Shown in pieces: positions 1 through 5,577 of a DNA stretch of 7,152 nt. Source of the stretch: Bacteroides sp. (GTDB lineage Bacteria; Bacteroidota; Bacteroidia; Bacteroidales; Bacteroidaceae); assembly GCA_021204375.1 (NCBI GenBank), contig JAJPZL010000113.1:1-7152 (forward strand), in the 5' to 3' direction. Within the stretch, counting starts at the first letter, position 1; every line of letters starts with the position of its first letter. The notes under the pieces are model-generated. The model made no database searches, had not been told where the DNA came from, and saw nothing but the letters and a program-made list of their open reading frames with translations. The position numbers and the translations under genes were made by a program.

Positions 1-23
1 GTGTGTATCTCTGCTCTTTATTG

Positions 24-31
24 TATATTTG
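24..31 (+). promoter_or_regulatory. Candidate Bacteroidetes -7 promoter box for the lipoprotein gene
   Basis: The octamer TATATTTG matches the Bacteroidetes sigma -7 consensus TAnnTTTG at every fixed base. It ends 23 bases before the ATG at 55, which would leave a leader of roughly 15 to 20 bases. The matching -33 element (TTTG about 20 bases upstream) would fall on the window edge, so only half of the promoter can be judged. If real, it shows that the lipoprotein starts at 55 and not at the GTG at position 1, because that GTG would lie upstream of the transcript. Confidence 0.5.
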
Positions 32-54
32 CGCACAGTAATGTATTTAATATT

Positions 55-822
55 ATGAAGAAGATTAATTTTTTTGCTGCGGGTTTAATTTTTTCAATTG
101 GTTTATTGTTTACTTCTTGTCTGAATAATAGTGATCCTTCTTACTATGGCTATACGTTTGCAGTATTGGGAAACGATAGTATGGGATTACCCTGTTTTAA
201 GGCAGATGGAGGTCCTACTTATTATGTGACTAATCAGGATGTCTCTCAACTGAATGGAACAAGGTGGTGGATTAGTGTAGAATATAATGGTGAACAGCAT
301 GAAGAACAGGAAGGGATCTCTCCTGAATCTCAAAAATATTATGTAACTCTTCTGGGTGGTGCATGTATTGACGGAGAGGTTAATATTTTGACTAAAGGTT
401 CTCAGAACGATACATTGAAAACGAATCCGGTAGTAGACATAATTAGCGTGGAAGGTGCGGCTGGTTATTTGAATCTGGGAATCAATTATTATATTTATGA
501 GCGTCTTCATTCACTTGTTTTATTTAATTACCTGGATGGTGATGATTTTAAATCAAGTGGAGTCGGCTCTGTTCCGGATACATTGAATGTGTATCTGAGC
601 CACGATGCGTTGGACGATAAGGTAGATAATTATAATGCGATGCTTACAAAAAATACGGAGGCGATCTTTTATTACAGATCATTCGATTTAAGAGGTATTA
701 TGGATAATTTGCCTGCCAGGAAGGATTCAATTGTCTTAAATGTAATAGCTACGCAATCTTCCAGTGCTACTTTAGAAGAGGGTAGCCCCTACAGTGTTAA
801 GGTAAAAGTACCTACCTATTAA
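55..822 (+). CDS. NigD-like lipoprotein
   Basis: A 255-residue exported lipoprotein of unknown function. Residues 1-21 form a signal peptide (MKK, a hydrophobic stretch from about 6 to 19) ending in the lipobox FTS-C with the lipidated cysteine at 22; an N/D/S-rich linker follows. The rest has the alternating polar/hydrophobic pattern of a beta-rich domain. Segments such as GYLNLGINYY near the middle, LNVYLSHDALDD, and SFDL followed by DSIVLNV near the end resemble the NigD family of Bacteroidetes (an OB-like N-terminal domain plus a C-terminal beta-sandwich), and the length fits. This assignment is by eye. NigD proteins are named from a bacteriocin-linked locus, but most homologues have no proven role. 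The frame is open to the window edge, but ATG 55 gives the signal peptide at the right place and lies just behind a promoter-like box. The gene is clearly more AT-rich than metH downstream. The next gene starts 14 bases after its stop. Confidence 0.65.
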   Translation: MKKINFFAAGLIFSIGLLFTSCLNNSDPSYYGYTFAVLGNDSMGLPCFKADGGPTYYVTNQDVSQLNGTRWWISVEYNGEQHEEQEGISPESQKYYVTLLGGACIDGEVNILTKGSQNDTLKTNPVVDIISVEGAAGYLNLGINYYIYERLHSLVLFNYLDGDDFKSSGVGSVPDTLNVYLSHDALDDKVDNYNAMLTKNTEAIFYYRSFDLRGIMDNLPARKDSIVLNVIATQSSSATLEEGSPYSVKVKVPTY

Positions 823-836
823 AGTAATCTATCCTA

Positions 837-1400
837 TTGAATTATAAAGAACTGATCCAAAGAATAACCCTATTAATTTCCTCTCCGGCCCGTGCCTGGG
901 AGGAAATTAGTTTTGAGGAGGATAGGCAAAAGGTGTTTACGGCTTTTGTTTATCCTTTGATCGGTCTGTGTGGCCTGGCCGTCTTCCTGGGTACCCTGTG
1001 GACGGAAGGGATCAGCTACCAGGTGGCAATGACCCGTTGCTGCGTGGTGTTTGCTTCGCTGTTCGGTGGATGCTTTTTAGCCTCCTATACAGTGAACCTT
1101 TTGGGTGAAAAAAAGTTTCAACAGGAGAACGATCTTCCGCTTGTCCGGCAATTGGTGGGATATTCGCTGGTGGTTCTCTTTTTACTGGATATTGTGACAG
1201 GGTTATTTCCCGATTTTAAGGTGTTGGCCTGGATATTCCAGTTTTATACGGTCTATATTGTGTGGGAGGCTACACGCAGTTATATTCCGGTAGCGGAAGA
1301 GGATCGCCTGAACTATACACTGATCGCCTCGGCACTGATCCTCTTTGCCCCAGCGGTGATCGCTTTTATTTTTAATAGCCTCCTTGTGATAAATATCTGA
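837..1400 (+). CDS. Yip1-family integral membrane protein, TTG start
   Basis: A 187-residue inner-membrane protein with five predicted helices, at about residues 33-55, 66-88, 105-124, 128-146 and 160-184. A short amphipathic N-terminal segment with the pattern NYKELIQR, then SPARAWEEI, precedes the first helix; this lead-in is typical of Bacteroidetes proteins assigned to the Yip1 domain family. The bacterial members have no established role, so no function is claimed. The start is TTG at 837: an in-frame TAA at 825 closes the frame just upstream, and the next in-frame Met (residue 65) would remove the first helix. No clear Shine-Dalgarno site is visible. It sits 14 bases after the lipoprotein gene and 5 bases before smpB, so it is probably transcribed with both. 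Confidence 0.8.
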   Translation: MNYKELIQRITLLISSPARAWEEISFEEDRQKVFTAFVYPLIGLCGLAVFLGTLWTEGISYQVAMTRCCVVFASLFGGCFLASYTVNLLGEKKFQQENDLPLVRQLVGYSLVVLFLLDIVTGLFPDFKVLAWIFQFYTVYIVWEATRSYIPVAEEDRLNYTLIASALILFAPAVIAFIFNSLLVINI

Positions 1401-1405
1401 AAAGA

Positions 1406-1858
1406 ATGAAACCTACAGCTGTCAATATAAAGAATAAACGGGCTAAGTTCGACTACGAGTTGATCGATACCTATACGGCTGGCATGGTGCTTACCGGTAC
1501 GGAGATTAAATCGATCCGCCTGGGCAAGGCAAGCCTGGTAGATACCTATTGCTACTTTTCGCGCGGAGAGTTGTGGGTGAAAAATATGCATATTGCGGAG
1601 TATTTTTACGGTTCTTACAATAACCATACGGCCCGGCGGGAGCGGACGCTACCACGCAATAACAAGCAGCTGTGCAAGCTCGCGCGGGCCACGAAAGAGA
1701 CAGGACTTACGATTGTGCCGGTCCGCCTGTTTATCAATGAAAAGGGGCTGGCCAAGCTGGTAATTGCGCTGGCGAAGGGTAAAAAGCAATACGACAAACG
1801 GGAGACATTAAAAAAGAAGGACGACCGCCGTGCGATGGACCGGATGTTCAAGCGGTAG
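1406..1858 (+). CDS. smpB: SsrA-binding protein SmpB (trans-translation factor)
   Basis: SmpB binds tmRNA (SsrA) and brings it to ribosomes stalled on mRNAs without a stop codon; its C-terminal tail reads the empty mRNA channel. The 150 residues match the usual length. Family landmarks are in order: [10 protein letters not shown] at 10-19, [14 protein letters not shown] at 25-38, a GKAS segment at 40-43, INEKGLAKL in the second half, and the tmRNA-binding signature [12 protein letters not shown] at 123-134, followed by a basic tail ending in KR. One stretch is odd. Residues 80-89 read [10 protein letters not shown] where the family normally has a KLLL-(N/H)-x-x-E-(I/L) motif. The reading frame is intact on both sides, so this looks like substitution and not a frameshift. 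The ATG is 5 bases after the Yip1-family gene. No tmRNA gene is present in the window. Confidence 0.97.
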   Translation: MKPTAVNIKNKRAKFDYELIDTYTAGMVLTGTEIKSIRLGKASLVDTYCYFSRGELWVKNMHIAEYFYGSYNNHTARRERTLPRNNKQLCKLARATKETGLTIVPVRLFINEKGLAKLVIALAKGKKQYDKRETLKKKDDRRAMDRMFKR

Positions 1859-1883
1859 CGGCCTTTTTTAACGTATATGGATG

Positions 1884-1940
1884 GTGGTTACCTTCACGAA
1901 TAAACCTGGCAGAGTTTAACATGGAAGGGTAACTACTTTT
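1884..1940 (+). terminator. Nested hairpin with T-rich tail between smpB and metH (weak terminator or leader structure)
   Basis: Bases 1884-1894 (GTGGTTACCTT) can pair with 1926-1936 (AAGGGTAACTAC minus its first A) over 11 positions, two of them G-U. The 31-base loop holds a further 5-bp stem, TAAAC 1901-1905 with GTTTA 1914-1918. TTTTATT follows the outer stem directly. The shape is that of a weak intrinsic terminator ending the smpB transcript, or an attenuator-like structure in a metH leader. The outer stem has only four G-C pairs and a long loop, so termination would be inefficient. The 108-base gap contains no clean Bacteroidetes promoter; the nearest -7-like octamer is TACTTTTA at 1934, which overlaps the right arm and misses the last consensus base. 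Confidence 0.35.
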
Positions 1941-1966
1941 ATTGTATAATAAAACCTTGTTTTTGA

Positions 1967-4711
1967 ATGAATAAGAGTATTTGTGAGCTGGTGAAAGAGC
2001 GTGTCCTTATCCTGGATGGAGCGATGGGTACGATGATACAGCAGTATAATTTGAGAGAAGAGGATTTTCGGGGTGACCGTTTTGCGGATATACCGGGACA
2101 GATGAAGGGGAATAACGACCTGTTGTGCCTGACGCGTCCCGATGTGGTGCAGGATATCCACCGGAAGTACTTAGAGGCAGGTGCCGATATAATTGAGACT
2201 AACACTTTTAGTTCTACCACTATCTCGATAGATGATTATCAGGTAGAGGCGTATGTACGGGAGATCAATCTGGCGGCGGTCAAGCTGGCCCGGGAGGTGG
2301 CGGATGAGTATACGGCTAAAGATCCTTCGAAACCACGCTTTATTGCCGGCTCTATAGGGCCTACCAATAAGACCTGTTCAATGTCGCCGGATGTAAATGA
2401 TCCTGCGATGCGGGCTGTCACTTTTGATGAGATGGCTGCTTCCTACCAGCAGCAGATGGAGGCGCTGTTAGAGGGGGGAGTGGATGCTCTGTTGATAGAG
2501 ACGATTTTTGATACGCTGAATGCGAAAGCGGCTATCTTTGCTGCGCAGGAGGCGATGCGGATAAAGGGAATGGAGGTACCGTTGATGCTTTCGGTAACGG
2601 TATCGGATTCGGGAGGGCGTACGCTTTCGGGTCAGGCCCTGGATGCCTTCTTAACTTCGGTAGAGCATGCCCCGGTCTTTTCGGTGGGGTTGAACTGCTC
2701 GTTCGGGGCGCGCCAGATGAAACCTTTTTTGCAGTCGCTGGCTGCCCGTGCTCCCTATTATATCAGTGTATATCCCAATGCGGGTCTTCCTAATAGCCTG
2801 GGAGAGTATGACCAGAGCCCGGCTGAGATGGCTGAGCAGGTAAAAGAGTACCTAGAAGAGGGGCTGGTCAATATTATCGGGGGGTGTTGTGGTACCACCA
2901 ATGAGTATATTGCCGAATATCCGGTTTTGATAAAGGAGGCGGTGCCGCATATCCCGGTAGAGCCGGTAAACAGGCTCCGGTTGTCGGGGCTGGAGTTGAT
3001 AGAGCTTCGTCCGGAGATGAGGTTTATCAATATCGGGGAGCGGTGTAATGTGGCGGGTTTCCGGAAATTCCTGCGCCTGATCCAGGAGAAGAAGTATGAG
3101 GAGGCGCTCTCGATTGCCCGGAAACAAGTGGAAGATGGGGCTTTGATCGTGGATGTAAATATGGACGATGGGCTGCTGGATGCGGAGGCAGAGATGGTGC
3201 AGTTCCTGAACCTGGTGGCTTCGGAACCGGATATTGCCCGGGTGCCGGTGATGATCGACTCTTCCAAGTGGGAGGTGATCCTGGCGGGTTTGAAGTGTAT
3301 CCAGGGGAAAGCGGTTGTAAATTCTATCTCCCTGAAGGAGGGGGAAGCGGTTTTCCTGGAGCGTGCCCGTACTATTCAGCGTTACGGTGCTGCGGTAGTG
3401 GTGATGGCTTTTGATGAGCAGGGGCAGGCGGATACTTACGACCGGAAAATTGAGGTGTGCGGCCGTGCTTACAGGTTGCTTACGGAGCAGGTTGGTTTTA
3501 ATCCGAATGATATTATCTTCGACCCGAATGTACTAGCGGTTGCTACGGGTATGGAGGAACACAATAATTACGGGGTTGATTTTATCCGGGCTACCGGATG
3601 GATCCGTCAGAACCTTCCTTATGCGCATATCAGCGGGGGGGTGAGTAACCTCTCTTTCTCTTTCCGGGGGAATAATTACATCCGGGAGGCGATGCATGCT
3701 GCATTCCTGTACCACGCTATTGGTCAGGGTATGGATATGGGGATTGTGAATCCTTCGGCTGCGGTGCTTTATAGTGATATTCCGGCCGATGTGCTGGAAG
3801 CTGTGGAGGATGTGGTACTGAACCGGCGTCCGGATGCTGCCGAACGGTTGATCGCTCTGGCGGAGCGGATCAAAGAGTCTGCTTCGGGTGAGAAACAACA
3901 GGTGGTACAGGATGCCTGGCGTGCGGAACCGCTGGAAGAGCGTCTGAAATATGCCCTGGTAAAAGGGGTGGGTGATTACTTAGAGGTGGATATAGCAGAA
4001 GCGCTGCAAAAGTATGAGAAGGCGGTGGATATTATCGAAGGGCCGCTGATGAATGGAATGAACTATGTCGGGGAGCTCTTCGGGGAGGGGAAAATGTTCC
4101 TGCCGCAGGTGGTAAAAACAGCCCGTACGATGAAGAAGGCAGTGGAGATTTTGCAACCGGTGATTGAATCGCAGAAAACAGAGGGAGCCTCTTCGGCCGG
4201 TAAGGTGTTGCTGGCTACGGTAAAGGGAGATGTACACGATATCGGAAAGAATATTGTATCGGTGGTAATGGCTTGTAACGGTTATGAGATCATTGATCTG
4301 GGGGTGATGGTCCCGGCTGAACAGATTGTGGAGCGGGCTATGGCCGAGAAGGTGGATATGGTGGGATTGAGTGGTTTGATCACTCCTTCGCTGGAGGAGA
4401 TGGTGCAGGTGGCTCTCCAGTTGGAAAAGGCTGGATTGGATATTCCTTTGCTGGTTGGGGGCGCTACTACTTCGAAGCTGCATACGGCGCTGAAGATCGC
4501 TCCTGTGTACAGTGCTCCTGTGATCCATGTAAAGGATGCTTCGCTTAATGCGGGGATTGCTGCCAGGTTGTTGCAGCCGGAGGCCCGGAAAGAGCTGGAA
4601 CGGGAGATTGCCGAAGAGTACGAGGCTTTACGCAGGGAAGGAGGCCGGAAAGAGGAGAAGATCATTCCGCTGGAAGAGGCCCAGAAACATAAGTTAAATC
4701 TTTTTGATTGA
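1967..4711 (+). CDS. metH: Cobalamin-dependent methionine synthase lacking the reactivation domain
   Basis: A cytoplasmic enzyme that moves the methyl group of 5-methyltetrahydrofolate to homocysteine through enzyme-bound cobalamin, making methionine and tetrahydrofolate. The modules run in the usual order. The homocysteine domain (about 1-325) has LDGAMGT near residue 17 and the three zinc ligands C244 (in LNCSFG), C307 and C308 (in GGCCGTT). The folate domain (about 350-610) has FINIGERCNVAG at 353 and later MIDSSKWE, FDPN and GGVSNLSFSFRG. The cap helices start near 650. The B12 domain (about 745-880) has D755-x-H757-x-x-G760, the lower axial ligand motif, with S808 in ITPS, then GGATTSK and HVKDAS. 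The protein ends at 914, just after the linker that joins the B12 domain to the AdoMet-binding activation domain in the roughly 1,227-residue E. coli enzyme, so that last module is absent. No relict of it follows: the next gene begins 6 bases later. No B12-box riboswitch is seen upstream. Confidence 0.97.
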   Translation: MNKSICELVKERVLILDGAMGTMIQQYNLREEDFRGDRFADIPGQMKGNNDLLCLTRPDVVQDIHRKYLEAGADIIETNTFSSTTISIDDYQVEAYVREINLAAVKLAREVADEYTAKDPSKPRFIAGSIGPTNKTCSMSPDVNDPAMRAVTFDEMAASYQQQMEALLEGGVDALLIETIFDTLNAKAAIFAAQEAMRIKGMEVPLMLSVTVSDSGGRTLSGQALDAFLTSVEHAPVFSVGLNCSFGARQMKPFLQSLAARAPYYISVYPNAGLPNSLGEYDQSPAEMAEQVKEYLEEGLVNIIGGCCGTTNEYIAEYPVLIKEAVPHIPVEPVNRLRLSGLELIELRPEMRFINIGERCNVAGFRKFLRLIQEKKYEEALSIARKQVEDGALIVDVNMDDGLLDAEAEMVQFLNLVASEPDIARVPVMIDSSKWEVILAGLKCIQGKAVVNSISLKEGEAVFLERARTIQRYGAAVVVMAFDEQGQADTYDRKIEVCGRAYRLLTEQVGFNPNDIIFDPNVLAVATGMEEHNNYGVDFIRATGWIRQNLPYAHISGGVSNLSFSFRGNNYIREAMHAAFLYHAIGQGMDMGIVNPSAAVLYSDIPADVLEAVEDVVLNRRPDAAERLIALAERIKESASGEKQQVVQDAWRAEPLEERLKYALVKGVGDYLEVDIAEALQKYEKAVDIIEGPLMNGMNYVGELFGEGKMFLPQVVKTARTMKKAVEILQPVIESQKTEGASSAGKVLLATVKGDVHDIGKNIVSVVMACNGYEIIDLGVMVPAEQIVERAMAEKVDMVGLSGLITPSLEEMVQVALQLEKAGLDIPLLVGGATTSKLHTALKIAPVYSAPVIHVKDASLNAGIAARLLQPEARKELEREIAEEYEALRREGGRKEEKIIPLEEAQKHKLNLFD

Positions 4712-4717
4712 GAGTGT

Positions 4718-5314
4718 ATGAAGAGAAAGAGTAATTGGTTGCTGGTGGGTATGCTGGCAGGATTGGGGTTCGTGGAATGCTGCGGGCCGCAGGCTGGAAA
4801 TGAAACCTCGGGCAACGGGGCTTTAGAGGCGATATTTGCCCGTAAGAGTGTGCGTACTTACCAGGATAGGGCGATAGAGCCGGAAAAGATGGATTTGCTG
4901 CTCAGGGCAGGGATGGCGGCTCCTTCGGGCAGGGATATCCGTCCGTGGGAATTTGTGGTGGTGAATGATCGTGCTGTTTTGGATTCCTTAGCTGCGGGAC
5001 TTCCGTTTGCCAAAATGTTGGCGCATGCTCCTGCGGCTGTGGTGATATGCGGCGATTCGGCACGTTCTTTTTACTGGTACTTAGATTGTTCGGCGGCGGC
5101 CCAGAATATTTTGCTGGCTGCCGAGGCCCAGGGACTGGGTGCCGTATGGACGGCGGCCTATCCGTATGAAGAGCGGATGGAGGTGGTTACTCGGGTACTG
5201 GGGCTTCCGGAACCTATCCTGCCGTTGTGTGTGATACCAATGGGGTATCCGGCCGGTGAAGAGAGTCCGAAGGATAAGTTTGACGGGAGCCGGATTCACT
5301 ATAACCGGTATTGA
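4718..5314 (+). CDS. Exported nitroreductase-family flavoprotein
   Basis: A 198-residue protein of the nitroreductase/FMN reductase fold, whose members use FMN and NAD(P)H to reduce nitro compounds, quinones or flavins. Family landmarks are ARKSVRTY at 41-48 (FMN phosphate contacts), AAPSGRDIRPWEFVVV (the usual APS...PWxF motif), SAAAQNILLAAEAQGLGAVW in the second half, and MGYPAG before the C-terminus, with the typical SRIHYN ending. The N-terminus is unusual for this family. Residues 1-20 are MKRKSNW, a hydrophobic run and GFVE, followed by C21-C22, which looks like a signal peptide, probably of lipoprotein type. However, Glu at the position before Cys is a poor lipobox match. A periplasmic or membrane-anchored location is therefore inferred. 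The start lies 6 bases after metH, so the two genes share a transcript that ends at the terminator at 5343. The substrate is unknown. Confidence 0.87.
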   Translation: MKRKSNWLLVGMLAGLGFVECCGPQAGNETSGNGALEAIFARKSVRTYQDRAIEPEKMDLLLRAGMAAPSGRDIRPWEFVVVNDRAVLDSLAAGLPFAKMLAHAPAAVVICGDSARSFYWYLDCSAAAQNILLAAEAQGLGAVWTAAYPYEERMEVVTRVLGLPEPILPLCVIPMGYPAGEESPKDKFDGSRIHYNRY

Positions 5315-5342
5315 TCGCCGAGCAGTAGCGTATAGAGTAAGC

Positions 5343-5378
5343 AGAGTCATCCTCTTTTGAAAGGGTGGCTCTTTTTTT
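5343..5378 (+). terminator. Strong Rho-independent terminator after the metH unit
   Basis: Bases 5343-5353 (AGAGTCATCCT) pair without mismatch with 5362-5372 (AGGGTGGCTCT), 11 pairs including two G-U, around an 8-base loop. A run of six further T residues at 5373-5378 follows. It lies 28 bases after the nitroreductase stop codon and separates the metH transcript from the symporter promoter at 5390. Confidence 0.92.
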
Positions 5379-5389
5379 AGCTTCCTTTC

Positions 5390-5421
5390 TTTGTTAACTT
5401 CTGTAAAAAGGGCTATTTTTG
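5390..5421 (+). promoter_or_regulatory. Bacteroidetes-type promoter of the symporter operon
   Basis: TTTG at 5390-5393 and TATTTTTG at 5414-5421 match the phylum's -33 (TTTG) and -7 (TAnnTTTG) elements exactly, with a 20-base spacer inside the usual 19-21 range. Transcription should start about 5-8 bases after the -7 box, near 5427-5430, leaving a leader of about 24 bases before the ATG at 5452. It stands directly behind the preceding terminator, as expected for a new transcription unit. Confidence 0.85.
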
Positions 5422-5451
5422 TGGCCGGAACCATAAAATATATGAAAAACA

Positions 5452-5577
5452 ATGTTCGGAATAGCTGATCCTCTGATTGTACTTCCCTATGTACTCTCTT
5501 TTATTTGTGTGATATTTGCCGCCTGGTTCGGTATCAGGTATTGGAATAAAGACGACAAAAACGATAATCTGAAATGA
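5452..5577 (+). CDS. Small single-helix membrane protein, probable accessory subunit of the adjacent symporter
   Basis: A 41-residue protein. MFGIADPLIVLPY is followed by a hydrophobic helix over about residues 8-27, then an aromatic/basic edge (WFGIRYWN) and a charged tail, KDDKNDNLK, which should lie in the cytoplasm. The pattern of a G-x-x-D-P start, one helix and a Y/W-N boundary resembles the roughly 40-residue small accessory proteins found directly ahead of some sodium:solute symporters; I recognise this by eye. It is different from the longer, two-helix partner families (DUF4212, YhdT) of other symporters. Support for its being real: a consensus promoter just upstream, a stop codon overlapping the symporter start (ATGA, 5574-5577), which suggests translational coupling, and a well-formed transmembrane segment. 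An A-rich stretch precedes the ATG in place of a Shine-Dalgarno site. Its exact role (stability, assembly or control of the transporter) is not known from sequence. Confidence 0.8.
   Translation: MFGIADPLIVLPYVLSFICVIFAAWFGIRYWNKDDKNDNLK

Noticed and set aside
1..54. GTG at position 1 as the start of the lipoprotein, giving an 18-residue N-terminal extension
   Set aside because: The extension would put a second, cysteine-containing segment ahead of a normal lipoprotein signal peptide, and it overlaps a promoter-like -7 box. The frame is simply open at the window edge; ATG 55 is the sensible start.
1824..1869. Terminator at the end of smpB made from ACCGC/GCGGT and the T run at 1864-1869
   Set aside because: The stem is only 5 bp with a 23-base loop, lies inside the coding sequence and ends 7 bases before the T run; too weak to call.
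1945..1950. TATAAT upstream of metH as a -10 box
   Set aside because: It has no convincing -35 partner, and the primary sigma factor of Bacteroidetes does not use the TATAAT/TTGACA pattern. The AT-rich context makes a chance match likely.
1958..1965. TGTTTTTG as a -7 box for metH
   Set aside because: One fixed base is wrong, and transcription would start inside the metH coding sequence, which has no suitable later start (the next Met, at residue 20, lies inside the conserved LDGAMGT motif).
1859..1966. Cobalamin or SAM riboswitch upstream of metH
   Set aside because: The gap is only 108 bases and has no B12-box-like motif or the multi-stem layout of a cobalamin aptamer. I see no recognisable SAM aptamer either, only the nested hairpin reported above.
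2758..4815. Long open frames on the minus strand opposite metH and the nitroreductase gene
   Set aside because: They are low-complexity Ser/Arg/His/Leu-rich translations with no recognisable domain, lying opposite strongly conserved genes; shadows of the real coding frames.
5442..5468. Eight-codon upstream ORF starting at ATG 5442 and overlapping the small membrane protein gene
   Set aside because: It is very short and has no feature of its own. It could act as a leader peptide, but nothing in its codons suggests attenuation, so it is more likely chance.
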